Below are positions 38,599 to 47,880 of a stretch of 64,000 nucleotides of DNA, in pieces. The stretch covers positions 3,038,001-3,102,000 of the forward strand of contig OY729418.1 of the NCBI GenBank assembly GCA_963422275.1, given 5' to 3'. The translations under genes and the position numbers were made by a program. The notes under the pieces are model-generated. The model saw nothing but the letters and a program-made list of their open reading frames with translations. It was not told the origin of the DNA and ran no database searches. Origin of the DNA: G963422275 sp963422275. GTDB lineage: Bacteria; Pseudomonadota; Alphaproteobacteria; Rhodobacterales; Rhodobacteraceae. How positions within the stretch are numbered: the stretch's first letter is position 1; each line of letters starts with the position of its first letter.

Positions 38599-39603
38599 CT
38601 ATTCTTTTCGAACTAGGCAATCATGAAATGAAGTCGCCATTTCTTCAAGGAGCCCGAAGTACAGATCGGGTCCGCTTTCGAGAGTCGAGCCAAGCGGATC
38701 GACGCTTCCAGACCGTGCCGACGTGCCCTCGATAATGACGTCAACGATTCGCGGATTGAACTGTGGCTCGGCGAGAACGCATCCCACGCCAGCATGGCGC
38801 ACCTTGTCTCGAAGTTCCAAAAGGCGCTTGGCCCCCGGAGTCTGCTCGGGGCTGACCACGATCGAACCGCCGGGGGTCAAGCCAAAGCGATCCTCAAAAT
38901 ACTGGTAGGCGTCGTGGAACACTATGAAAGGCTTCCCACGAGCATCGGCAAGATCCCCGGCGAGTTGCCTTGTCAACTCTTCCAGTCTGCGTTGGTACTG
39001 TCGCGCATTGGTCTCGTAGAGGGATCTGTTGGCAGGATCTGCGTCAGACAGCGTATCGGCAATTTCACGCACCATTATGCTGGCGTTGGCCGGATCGAGC
39101 CAGAGATGCATGTCGAACGCACCGTGCTCATGATGGTCGTCAGCGTGTTCGTCCAAATGTTTTCCCTCTTCATCGCCTTCAGGGGCTTGCCTCTCGAATG
39201 CGTCTTCCGTGCGGAACGGCTTGAGAATCATGCCATCAGCCTCGGACAGCTCGACCACAAGGGCATCAGCTGCGAGCGTCTCGATTGGGCCGACAAGTGA
39301 AACCTCAAGCGCCTCCCCGATCATGAACACGATGCTTGCATCCTCTAGCACAGTGGCGTCGGACGGACGCAAGCTGAACGTGTGAGGAGATGCGTTGCCA
39401 CGAATTATCAGGTGAGGCTCTCCCACGCCCTGCATCACGGCACCCACGAGCGAGTGCAACGGCTTGATCGTTGTCACCACGGAAGAACTTATGTCCATTG
39501 CCGCGGTTCCGCTGCCAACGCAAAACGACAATGTTGCCGCGAGAGCAAGAAGATAGCGATGACGCCTCGGCCTTGAGCAGTTCGCGCACTCGTTTCCGTT
39601 CAT
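38599..39603 (-). CDS. znuA: Zinc ABC transporter substrate-binding protein ZnuA
   Basis: ZnuA captures Zn2+ in the periplasm for ZnuBC. The 334 residues start with a basic N-terminus and hydrophobic signal (YLLALAATLSFCVGSG), then VVTTIKPLHSLVGAV with the first metal His, GNASPHTFSLRPSDA with the second, a charged His/Asp-rich loop (HLDEHADDHHEHG) before DMHLWLDPANA, and FIVFHDAYQYFEDRFGL. AAGGAAA sits 7 nt before the ATG. It is divergent from znuC and znuB. Confidence 0.95.
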   Translation of the reverse strand: MNGNECANCSRPRRHRYLLALAATLSFCVGSGTAAMDISSSVVTTIKPLHSLVGAVMQGVGEPHLIIRGNASPHTFSLRPSDATVLEDASIVFMIGEALEVSLVGPIETLAADALVVELSEADGMILKPFRTEDAFERQAPEGDEEGKHLDEHADDHHEHGAFDMHLWLDPANASIMVREIADTLSDADPANRSLYETNARQYQRRLEELTRQLAGDLADARGKPFIVFHDAYQYFEDRFGLTPGGSIVVSPEQTPGAKRLLELRDKVRHAGVGCVLAEPQFNPRIVDVIIEGTSARSGSVDPLGSTLESGPDLYFGLLEEMATSFHDCLVRKE

Positions 39604-40054
39604 GTCAGGTTTTCCTTATTTTGCCAGATGGGACATTTTCTGCGGTCGCAAGTTGCCAATGCTCGTACTTCAAGGCGGAACCCAGTCAAGCCAAAAAAAC
39701 TTGTAATTTGCTTTATCCAACCACTTGGCAAGTGGCCCCGCGCGCAGAGGCTTATGGATATGGTATTTACGCTTCGTTTTTCTGTCAAGAAATTGATGTC
39801 AATGCGAACGAATCTCGCAAGACAGCGTTAACTAGAGAAGCTCTTTTCATGTTCGGATCGATGATCGCCAAGACTGCTCGCATAAGGCCAAGCACAAGCC
39901 GGCGGCATTGTGGAAGCAAAGAGATTTTTCCTGCCACAAGCTTTCGATCAGACTCGCGATGCTATTTTCTTGATGCTATTGTGCCCGGTCGCAACATTGA
40001 GCCTTGGCGCAAGCTCGTGGGTCTGCTGCAACAGTTAACGAGGAAGACATTGCC
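39604..40054. other. Divergent znuA/znuCB control region
   Basis: About 450 bp expected to hold the promoters of both zinc-uptake units. An inverted repeat CCACTTGGCAAGTGG lies at 39721-39735. I could not find the AT-rich GTTATAATATAAC-type Zur box usual in alphaproteobacteria, so the zinc-sensing site is undetermined. No gene is supported here. Confidence 0.4.
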
Positions 40055-40684
40055 GTGGCAAAGGCGAGTCCTAGCGATTGCAGCATGCTTGTCGATGCCG
40101 CCGCCATCGGTGTTCGGCGTGGCGGGCGATGGATCATACGGCATGTGGATATCAAGGTGGGACGCGGTGAGCTAGTCTACCTGTTCGGTGCCAATGGCGC
40201 GGGAAAATCGACTTGCGCCAAAGTGATCTTGGGATTGATAGACCCTGATGAGGGCAAGGTTGATCGAGCCAAGTCTCTAGAGGTGGGCTATGTTCCCCAG
40301 CGCTTGACAGTGAATCCGACTTTGCCGCTGACGTTGCGCCGGCTCGTAAGCTTGACTGGGCGTTTTGCCGTCCGAGAAATTGATTCAGCGCTTTCCGCAG
40401 TTGGTCTGGAAAGACTGGGAGACCCGCCAGTGAGAACTCTTTCGGGGGGTGAGTTCCAACGCCTCCTGCTTGCTCGGGCGCTGATTCACCGCCCAAATCT
40501 ACTTGTACTCGACGAGCCTGCACAAGGTGTTGACATTGTTGGAGAACGCGTGCTCCACGAATTGATAGAGGAAATTCGCCGCGACCTAGGTTGCGGCGTC
40601 GTGCTGATCTCGCACAATATTCAAATGGCCATGGACACCAGCGACCATGTCGTGGTGCTCGAGCCGCACAAGCACGATGAGTAG
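40055..40684 (+). CDS. znuC: Zinc ABC transporter ATP-binding protein ZnuC
   Basis: ZnuC energises zinc import. It has the P-loop LFGANGAGKSTCAKVI, VGYVPQRL (Q-loop), LSGGEFQRLLLARAL (signature), LLVLDEPAQGVDIVGE (Walker B) and LISHNIQMAM (switch His). I place the start at the GTG at 40055 because AGGAAGA lies 7 nt upstream. The protein then has 209 residues. The C-terminus stops soon after VVVLEPHKHDE, shorter than typical ZnuC and without the usual NxHVCCSGTP segment, so a small 3' change is possible. Confidence 0.9.
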   Translation: MAKASPSDCSMLVDAAAIGVRRGGRWIIRHVDIKVGRGELVYLFGANGAGKSTCAKVILGLIDPDEGKVDRAKSLEVGYVPQRLTVNPTLPLTLRRLVSLTGRFAVREIDSALSAVGLERLGDPPVRTLSGGEFQRLLLARALIHRPNLLVLDEPAQGVDIVGERVLHELIEEIRRDLGCGVVLISHNIQMAMDTSDHVVVLEPHKHDE

Positions 40685-40748
40685 GCATGTGCGTGAACGA
40701 GTTCCCTGTGCGCACGTTGACCATATCCAAGTTTTGTGACTTTAGCTT

Positions 40749-41552
40749 ATGTTGAGCGACTTTTTTGTTAGAGCCGTTTTGGCTGGCATCGGCTTGGCGC
40801 TTGTCACCGGGCCGGCGGGTTGTTTTATTGTCTGGCGGCGGCTAGCGTACTTTGGCGAGACGATTGCGCACTCGGCCCTGCTTGGCGTTGCGCTTGCGAT
40901 CCTGACAGATATCGATTTGGCGGTGGGCACTTTCATCACTGCTTCTGTTGTGGTGCTGACACTATTCTATCTTGATCGCCGGGATACGTTGCCAGCTGAC
41001 ACCTTGCTGGGTCTGCTCGCCCACGGAGGGCTTGCCCTCGGTCTTGTTACGCTGTCGTTTTTTCCGAACGTTCGAATTGATTTAAATGCGTTGCTCTTCG
41101 GGGATATCCTAGCCGTATCGAACTTCGATCTCGCTGTGGTCTGGGGCGGTGGAGTGGTGGCCTTGGGGGTGCTGGCGTGGATCTGGCGGCCGTTGCTAGC
41201 GGCAACGGTCAGCACTGACTTGGCCTCTGTAGCAGGATTGAAGCCGGCGCGCGCGCGCTTGATTTTCGGGATACTTGTGGCGGCGGTAATTGCAGCGGCA
41301 ATCAAGATTGTCGGGGTGTTGCTCGTCGTGGCGATGCTGGTGATTCCAGCCGCGACGGCACGGCGTTTCGTTTCAAGTCCAGAAACGATGGCTGCGGCCG
41401 CGGCGGCAGCGGGTGTTATCTCGGTTGTGGGAGGGCTGTTCGCATCGGCGAGGCTCGATACCCCTTCGGGCCCCTCTATTGTGGTAACCGCCTTGGCTCT
41501 GTTCGCCATAACTCGGATACCTAGACATCGGTTGACGGAAAGCGATCGATGA
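40749..41552 (+). CDS. znuB: Zinc ABC transporter permease ZnuB
   Basis: ZnuB forms the membrane channel with about eight helices in 267 residues. Landmarks are LATGPAGCF-like LALVTGPAGCFIVWRRLAYF, GETIAHSALLGVALA, LLAHGGLALGLV, ALLFGDILAVS and IKIVGVLLVVAMLVIPAATA. It follows znuC by 64 bp. The pair with znuA across the divergent promoter makes a complete zinc importer. Confidence 0.95.
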   Translation: MLSDFFVRAVLAGIGLALVTGPAGCFIVWRRLAYFGETIAHSALLGVALAILTDIDLAVGTFITASVVVLTLFYLDRRDTLPADTLLGLLAHGGLALGLVTLSFFPNVRIDLNALLFGDILAVSNFDLAVVWGGGVVALGVLAWIWRPLLAATVSTDLASVAGLKPARARLIFGILVAAVIAAAIKIVGVLLVVAMLVIPAATARRFVSSPETMAAAAAAAGVISVVGGLFASARLDTPSGPSIVVTALALFAITRIPRHRLTESDR

Positions 41553-41691
41553 GTTGTCGGCCCGGTGCATCCGCGTCCAAGACTCCCGATTTCCACGGGG
41601 CAATGAAGCAGGGCATCGGAAGCGCTGACAAACGTGGTCCCGATTTGTGCCGCAAATCAACGATATGAGCATTCGCCATGTCAAGCCGCAC

Positions 41692-42612
41692 CTAACCGCA
41701 TGAAGCGACGGAGTGGTCGGCACAACATTCCAATTCAATTTGAATCGTCACATGGTTGATGTTGAAACGTTTTGCCAGACGATCTTGAATCTCGGCAACG
41801 GCCGAATCCGGATTCGCATCCCCGGCAATTCGTGCGTGAAGGGTCAGCAGGGACCTGCCTTGGGATAGTGACCATGCATGCACATGATGGATGTTCTCGA
41901 CAACAGCGACGCTCGAAACCAGGTCTGGCCCGATTTCACTGACGTCCAGTTCCCCCGGGACGCCTTCGAGCAGTACATGCGCCGTGTCTTTCACCAGAAA
42001 CCATGCACTGCGCAGCACCAGCAGGCCAACCAGTAATGAAAGAAGTGGATCAACCGTAATCCAGCCAGTCGTCATGATGATCAGCGCCGCGGCAATTGCC
42101 GCGGCTGAACCGAGCATGTCGCCCAGCACGTGAAGAAGTGCACCGCGGATATTCAGGTTCGTGCGGTCAGCCCTGCGCAAAACCAAAAACGCGGTCACAT
42201 TCACGATCAAGCCCAGACAGGCTACTGCCAGCATCGGTCCCGCAAGCACCTCGGTAGGGTTGATTATTCGGTCGAATGCCTCGGCAAATATCCACGCAAC
42301 GATGAATATCAAGCCTATGCCGTTAGCGAATGCCGCCAGTATTGGAAAGCGATGATAGCCGTAGGTTCGCGTACTGTCGGATGGACGGCGGCTCAGTCGG
42401 AAGGCGGTCCATGCAAGCAGAAGTGCCACAGTGTCGATCAGCATGTGAGCCGCGTCCGCGAGCAATGTCAGCGATCCCGATATTATGCCGCCGACAATCT
42501 CGGCGAACATGAAACCCCCGGTCAGCAGGAAAGCCAGGAAGATGTACCGAGAATTGGCGCCATCTGCGGAGCGGGTATGTCCGTGATCATGCGAATGGTG
42601 CCTACCAGCCAT
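41692..42612 (-). CDS. Cation diffusion facilitator (Zn/Co/Cd exporter)
   Basis: The 306-residue CDF/ZitB-CzcD-type protein exports divalent metal in exchange for protons. It starts with a His-rich tail (GRHHSHDHGHTR), has six predicted helices with LLADAAHMLIDTVALLLAW (HxxxD metal site in helix 2) and LLHVLGDMLGSAAAIAAAL (HxxxD in helix 5), and a cytoplasmic C-terminal domain with VENIHHVHAWSLSQG. GGGAG lies 8 nt before the ATG. It is convergent with the zinc importer znuB, suggesting a local zinc-balance island. Confidence 0.92.
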   Translation of the reverse strand: MAGRHHSHDHGHTRSADGANSRYIFLAFLLTGGFMFAEIVGGIISGSLTLLADAAHMLIDTVALLLAWTAFRLSRRPSDSTRTYGYHRFPILAAFANGIGLIFIVAWIFAEAFDRIINPTEVLAGPMLAVACLGLIVNVTAFLVLRRADRTNLNIRGALLHVLGDMLGSAAAIAAALIIMTTGWITVDPLLSLLVGLLVLRSAWFLVKDTAHVLLEGVPGELDVSEIGPDLVSSVAVVENIHHVHAWSLSQGRSLLTLHARIAGDANPDSAVAEIQDRLAKRFNINHVTIQIELECCADHSVASCG

Positions 42613-42901
42613 GGCGTGTTCTCCCAGGTCCCGATGATGTTGTCATTCAGATGCAGTCGTGCGGACCGAATTTTCTTCTCGATACAGTTTAGCACAAGCT
42701 TTGCATATTCCGCGATGCATCGTGCGCCGAAACCGTTAGGCCGCAGTCCCAGGTTCGGGCATCAATGCGATTTGACTGCCCTGCTTCCGATTGTTTTGCG
42801 CGAAAGGCTGCCTGCACATAAAGAGCACGACCATTTTCGATGATGTTGGCGCTCTGTTCAATTCCACTCTATTATCGCGGTCTTTCACGGAGGTGAGCAA
42901 T

Positions 42902-43693
42902 ATGCCGTTCGCTGAGATTAACGGGACGAGCATCCACTATCTGGATGATGGAAGAGACCATCCAACCTTCGTGTTCTCGAACTCCCTTGGAACCGATGTG
43001 CGGCTTTGGAGCAAGCTGCGCGCGTTCCTGCCGAACGGGATCAGAGTGATCTGCTACGACAAGCGTGGGCACGGGCGGAGCGCGGCTCCCAAAGGGCCTT
43101 ACACAGACGCGGATCTTGCCACGGATGCGGCGGCGCTTCTAGATCTATTGGGTGTGAAAGACTGCATTTTCGTGGGGCTTTCGATTGGCGGTCAGACGGC
43201 GATCAACCTTGCAGCGGACAGGCCGGACATCGTGCGCTCTGCGGTTCTATCGAACACCGCGGTCAAGCTTGGCAACCCGGAAATGTGGCAGTCAAGGATC
43301 GACGCTGTCCTGACGGACGGCATCGAGTCGATTGCGGACTCGGTCATGGAGAAGTGGTTTTCGACACGGTTTCGAGATCGACGACCAGACGAGGTTCTTG
43401 AGTGGCGAACGGTCTTGACCGAAACTTCGGAGGCTGGGTATGTCGGCTGCTGCGATGCGTTGAAGACCGCCGATCTTGGCGACAAGCTGAAACGCATCTG
43501 CAGACCGGTGCTCGTGATTGCGGGAGCGGAGGACGGTGCGGCACCTCTTTCCATTGTGAAGGATACCGCTGCGCGGATTGCGGGAGCGGAATTTATGGAA
43601 ATCGCCGAGGTTGGGCACCTTCCGCCCATCGAGAAGCCAGAAATCTTTGCGAAGGCCATCAGTGTTTTCGCAACCAGGAACGTTTCGTTCTAG
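42902..43693 (+). CDS. Alpha/beta hydrolase, 3-oxoadipate enol-lactonase-like
   Basis: The 263 residues have the alpha/beta-hydrolase layout of PcaD: FVFSNSLGTDVRLWSKLRAF, YDKRGHGRSAAPKGPY, the nucleophile elbow FVGLSIGGQTAI, the acid in VIAGAEDGAAP and the catalytic His in VGHLPPIEKPE. GGAGG precedes the ATG at 42902. PcaD opens the enol-lactone in the beta-ketoadipate route. No other pca gene is nearby, and the neighbours are dehydrogenase and enolase-superfamily genes, so the substrate may be another lactone. Confidence 0.82.
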   Translation: MPFAEINGTSIHYLDDGRDHPTFVFSNSLGTDVRLWSKLRAFLPNGIRVICYDKRGHGRSAAPKGPYTDADLATDAAALLDLLGVKDCIFVGLSIGGQTAINLAADRPDIVRSAVLSNTAVKLGNPEMWQSRIDAVLTDGIESIADSVMEKWFSTRFRDRRPDEVLEWRTVLTETSEAGYVGCCDALKTADLGDKLKRICRPVLVIAGAEDGAAPLSIVKDTAARIAGAEFMEIAEVGHLPPIEKPEIFAKAISVFATRNVSF

Positions 43694-43772
43694 ACCCATT
43701 GGTCAAGGCAGATATCGAAGCGATTTTAATTCTCGGATGAAATTGGAGCATGAACCAAATGAGACGTACAAA

Positions 43773-44852
43773 ATGAAGGCCGCAGTCTGCCGAGAGCACG
43801 GGAAGCCGCTGTCCATAGAGGAACTGAAGCTCAGGCCGCCCTGCGGGTCCGAGGTTGAAGTTGAAATCAAGGTGTGTGCGATCTGTCATTCCGACATCCA
43901 CTACATTGAGGGCGCCTGGCCAGGTGACCTGCCTGCTGTTTACGGACACGAAGCGGTCGGCACCGTTTCGACCGTTGGGCCGGTTGTCGAGGGATTCAAG
44001 ACCGGAGACCGGGTTCTGGTCACACTCATCCGATCTTGCGGAAAGTGCAGTCATTGCGCTGAAGGTGCGCCAGTTCACTGCAGCTATCAAGAAGTCCTTG
44101 GGGGTAACAGCCCTCTTAGAACCTTGGGAGGCGATACTGTGATTCAAGGATTGTCCACGGCCGCTTTCGCGGAGCGGGTGGTCGTGGACCAGAGCCAGAC
44201 AATCAAGATTCCCGAGGACATCCCAATGGAATCGGCCGCGCTGCTTTCCTGCGGGGTCATCACCGGAGCGGGAGCCGCGATCAACACAGCCAAGATAAGG
44301 CCGGGATCAAGCGTCGCGGTTGTCGGTGTCGGCGGTGTGGGCTTGAACGCCGTGCAAGGAGCGCGAATTTGCGGCGCGACGAAGATCATCGCTATTGACC
44401 TGTCGGAGGACAGACTCTCGAGCGCGATGGAATTCGGGGCGACCCACGGCGTATTGGCAACGGGTCCCAAGCACTACCGAGAAGTGCGAGAGATCACGGG
44501 CGGCCCAGGCGTCGACTACGCGCTTATCGCGGTAGGCTTGGCTGCCGCCTGCGAATCGGCTTGGAAATTCTTGGCGCCGCGGGGAGAGCTCGTGATCGTT
44601 GGCATGCCCTCAAGCGGGGAAATGGCCAGCTTCGAGCCGCTGAACATTGCCTTCAAGGGACAAAGTATGAAAGGGTCTGCAATGGGGGACACGATATTGG
44701 CCAGGGATGTGCCGTTTCTCATTGACATGTACCGGAGCGGGCAGCTCAAGCTGGACGAGCTTGTTACCAAACGATTCGATCTCGAGCAGATTAATGACGC
44801 GATCGCCGACACTCTCGCGGGGAACGCCCGTCGCAACGTGATTGTTTTCTGA
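43773..44852 (+). CDS. Zn-dependent alcohol dehydrogenase (MDR family)
   Basis: A 359-residue medium-chain dehydrogenase. CAICHSDIHYIEGAWPGD holds the catalytic-zinc Cys, GHEAVGTVSTVG the zinc His, and SCGKCSHCAEGAPVHC the structural-zinc Cys cluster. The Rossmann part VAVVGVGGVGLNAVQGARICG and IAIDLSEDRL suggests NAD preference. An alternative start lies 36 bp upstream. The stop overlaps the next gene's start region, so the dehydrogenase and the enolase-superfamily enzyme are probably translated together and act in one degradation pathway for a sugar acid or alcohol. Confidence 0.9.
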   Translation: MKAAVCREHGKPLSIEELKLRPPCGSEVEVEIKVCAICHSDIHYIEGAWPGDLPAVYGHEAVGTVSTVGPVVEGFKTGDRVLVTLIRSCGKCSHCAEGAPVHCSYQEVLGGNSPLRTLGGDTVIQGLSTAAFAERVVVDQSQTIKIPEDIPMESAALLSCGVITGAGAAINTAKIRPGSSVAVVGVGGVGLNAVQGARICGATKIIAIDLSEDRLSSAMEFGATHGVLATGPKHYREVREITGGPGVDYALIAVGLAAACESAWKFLAPRGELVIVGMPSSGEMASFEPLNIAFKGQSMKGSAMGDTILARDVPFLIDMYRSGQLKLDELVTKRFDLEQINDAIADTLAGNARRNVIVF

Positions 44853-46098
44853 CAAGGCCGATGTCTTGGTACTGCGCGACCTAGAGATATTTTTCGTTGA
44901 ACCGCCCGCGCCGGGTTGGGGTGGCAGGTACTGGACGATCGTGAAGGTTACCGCCTCAAACGGAATTTCCGGATTTGGCGAAGTGTATGCCGCTGCAGTC
45001 GGACCAGCTGCAATGACGGCGGTGATCGAAGACGTGTTTGAACGGCACATGGCAGGCGAGCGTCCCGAAAACATCGAATTAATGTTTCGCCGAGCTTACT
45101 CTTCAGGCTTCACTCAGCGACCTGACCCGACCGTCATTGGTGCATTCTCCGGGTTGGAGATCGCATGCTGGGACATCGTCGGGAAGGAGCTTGACCGACC
45201 AGTTTACGCACTTCTCGGCGGAAGGATCAATGACAGGCTTCGCTCCTATTCCTACATCTATCCGCAACTTGGTCAAGATCCTTCGGAATTCGCCTTAAGC
45301 CCGTCACTGGTGGCCGCACGAGCTGCGGAAATGGCCGATCAGGGATTCACAGCGCTTAAGTTCGATCCTGCAGGCCCTTACACGATAAGAGGGGGACATC
45401 AGCCAGCCAGAGCGGATGTCGCCCTTTCAGTGAGCTACTGCAGCGCGATCCGCGAAGCCGTGGGAGACCGCGCGGACCTTCTGTTCGGAACTCACGGACA
45501 GTTCACGACCACAGGCGCGGTCCGACTAGGCCGCCAACTAGAGGAGTTTGATCCGCTCTGGTTCGAAGAACCGGTGCCTCCGGACAATGTCGAAGCGCTC
45601 GCGGAAGTTGCTAGGTCGGTACGGATCCCGATTGCCACCGGCGAAAGGCTCACAACGAAAACCGAGTTCGGGGCAGTCCTTCGAGGTGGTGCAGCATCGA
45701 TCCTCCAACCGGCGCTGGGCCGGTCAGGGGGGATCTTGGAGACGAAGAAAATTGCTGGCATGGCAGAGGCATTCAACGCCTCCGTTGCACCACACCTATA
45801 TGCGGGTCCAGTGGAATGGGCCGCAAACATTCAATTGGCTGCGACGTTGCCCAATCTTTTGCTGGTGGAGACTATCGAAGCTGGAGGTGACTTTCATCTG
45901 GACCTGATCCACAACTCAATATCGTGGGAGGATGGTTACATCTTTCCTCCCGATGAGCCCGGATTGGGGATAGAATTCAATGAGGAACTGGCTCGGGCGC
46001 ATATTTATTCCGGTGACCGTCTTCACCTTGAAATGCAGGAGGACCCTTGCAACTACACCGACGGAAATGCATTTCTTGGAGGAGTTCCACCGAAGTGA
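44842..46098 (+). CDS. Mandelate racemase/muconate lactonizing-type enzyme (enolase superfamily)
   Basis: A 418-residue enolase-superfamily enzyme, probably a sugar-acid dehydratase. The capping domain (GVxxFGEVYAAAVGP-like start, FSGLEIACWDIVGKELDRPV) leads to the barrel with FTALKFDPAGP (KxD region), LLFGTHGQFTTTGA, PLWFEEPVPPDN, IATGERLTTKTEFG, ILQPALGRSGGI and VAPHLYAGPV. The position of the first metal Asp reads Gly in FGTHGQF, which occurs in a subset of the family. The start is uncertain: TTG 44842 overlaps the previous gene, and TTG 44866 is an alternative. Confidence 0.85.
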   Translation: MFSDKADVLVLRDLEIFFVEPPAPGWGGRYWTIVKVTASNGISGFGEVYAAAVGPAAMTAVIEDVFERHMAGERPENIELMFRRAYSSGFTQRPDPTVIGAFSGLEIACWDIVGKELDRPVYALLGGRINDRLRSYSYIYPQLGQDPSEFALSPSLVAARAAEMADQGFTALKFDPAGPYTIRGGHQPARADVALSVSYCSAIREAVGDRADLLFGTHGQFTTTGAVRLGRQLEEFDPLWFEEPVPPDNVEALAEVARSVRIPIATGERLTTKTEFGAVLRGGAASILQPALGRSGGILETKKIAGMAEAFNASVAPHLYAGPVEWAANIQLAATLPNLLLVETIEAGGDFHLDLIHNSISWEDGYIFPPDEPGLGIEFNEELARAHIYSGDRLHLEMQEDPCNYTDGNAFLGGVPPK

Positions 46099-46239
46099 CC
46101 GCATTTGGGCCACTCGCCAGAATGAGCTTTCCTGCTGAGCGTTGCCAGAAACAATTCGCTTGATCCTCATTTCGCGTGGTTGAATTCGGGCGATGCGTAC
46201 CGCAAATGGCATCTTGTGTCTTTTTGTGAGTCGATCCCA

Positions 46240-47472
46240 GTGAAAAAGCGTTTTGCCCTGATATTTGTCCTGATCACGGTCGGAATTGACGCGATCGGCA
46301 TTGGGATCATATTCCCGGTTATGCCAAATCTGCTGTTGGAGGTTGGAGGTGGGGAACTCGCAGGTGCTGCTGTATGGGGTGGTGCACTTGCGGCAGTGTT
46401 TGCCGTCATGCAATTGCTGTGCGGTCCGACGGTCGGCAACTTGTCCGACAGGTACGGTCGCCGTCCGGTTCTTCTGGTCTCCCTTCTGTTCATGGCGATT
46501 GACTACCTGATTCTCGGCGTGGCTCATGCGATGTGGCTATTGGTGTTGGGCCGAATAATTGGAGGCATCACGGCATCGACTCAAGCAACGGCTGCAGCGT
46601 TCATAGCAGACATTTCGAATCCGGATGAAAAGGCGAAGAATTTTGGCCTCATCGGAGCAGCATTTGGCATAGGGTTCGTGCTCGGGCCTCTTCTTGGTGC
46701 AGTGTTCGCGGAATTTGGAACCCGAGCGCCGTTTTTTGGTGCCGCAGCATTGTCCGCAGCAAATCTCGCACTGGGCTACTTTGTGCTTCCAGAGACCGTA
46801 ACTGATGAAATACGCCGACCATTTTTATGGAAAAGGGCCAATCCTCTCGGCGGCCTCTACAATATCGGGAAGCTGCCGGGCCTTGGTCTCTTGCTAATTG
46901 TCGTTTTCATCTTTCAAGTATCGTTCAACGTTTACCCCGCTGTCTGGTCATTCTACACGCTGGAGAGCTTTGGCTGGGGGCCGAGAATGATTGGCCTCTC
47001 GCTCGCTTTATACGGCGTGGCGTTTGCGATGGTGCAAGGATGGTTCATTCGTGTAGTCCTCAAGTACCTTAACGAGTATCAGACATTCGTTTTTGGCCTG
47101 ACCTTCGACCTGCTCGGTCTTCTCGGATTTGCATTTGCGACTCAACCGTGGATGATTTTCGTCATAACGCCGATAAGCGCGCTTGGAGCCGTTGCATTCC
47201 CCGCGTTGCAGGGAATCATGTCGCGAACTGCAGACAACAATCAGCAGGGCGAATTGCAGGGCGTGCTTGCCAGCATTAATTCTCTCGCACTCATCGTGTC
47301 TCCGCTCGCGATGACTTGGATCTTCTACGCTTTCGTGCAGGACGACTCATTCTTCTATCTTCCGGGGGCACCGTTCCTCTTGGCATTTGTGCTTGCCGCG
47401 TTCGGGCTGTGGGTGTTCGTGGTCGGAACAAGAAATCACGCATCCGGAGAACGGAGTTTGCGATCGGGTTAG
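46240..47472 (+). CDS. TetA-like MFS transporter
   Basis: A 410-residue major facilitator with 12 predicted helices, nearest to the TCR/Tet drug:H+ antiporter group. IGIGIIFPVMPNLL in helix 1, GNLSDRYGRRPVLL (motif A), LGRIIGGITASTQATAAAFI and GFVLGPLLGAVFAEFG (motif C) are seen. The GTG at 46240 fits the normal family N-terminus. Starts up to 60 bp earlier are open. It follows the enolase-superfamily gene by 140 bp and might export a pathway intermediate or drug. Confidence 0.88.
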   Translation: MKKRFALIFVLITVGIDAIGIGIIFPVMPNLLLEVGGGELAGAAVWGGALAAVFAVMQLLCGPTVGNLSDRYGRRPVLLVSLLFMAIDYLILGVAHAMWLLVLGRIIGGITASTQATAAAFIADISNPDEKAKNFGLIGAAFGIGFVLGPLLGAVFAEFGTRAPFFGAAALSAANLALGYFVLPETVTDEIRRPFLWKRANPLGGLYNIGKLPGLGLLLIVVFIFQVSFNVYPAVWSFYTLESFGWGPRMIGLSLALYGVAFAMVQGWFIRVVLKYLNEYQTFVFGLTFDLLGLLGFAFATQPWMIFVITPISALGAVAFPALQGIMSRTADNNQQGELQGVLASINSLALIVSPLAMTWIFYAFVQDDSFFYLPGAPFLLAFVLAAFGLWVFVVGTRNHASGERSLRSG

Positions 47473-47880
47473 TGAGACTGGTCTGCAGCACCTTACGTGC
47501 AGAATTTCATGCTTGGAAAATTGAAGACGTCGTTTAACTTCATGGACCTGCTCTGCTCGGGACCACAATGCAGGTTTGCGTTGGCACTCCCAGTACAAGA
47601 CCATTGCGAAAGCAGACATTCAGCTTTGCATTGTGACTTCGTGGCTGATTGAGCAACTAGCGGGCATCGACGGATTCCAAGTATGCATGTCGACGGCAGA
47701 GCGGTGCCCACCGCTATCGGCTTCGGATCCCGACACGTCGCCTGTGCGGACGTGGGACAGACTCAGATCTTCAGGCTGGAACTAGATCGATCTAGCTGAC
47801 GATCTTGAGCAGGTTTATGCCCACCGCCTTGAAGGCCAATTCAGCCGCTATGTCCGGCACCTCAGGAAGAACGACGGTAC

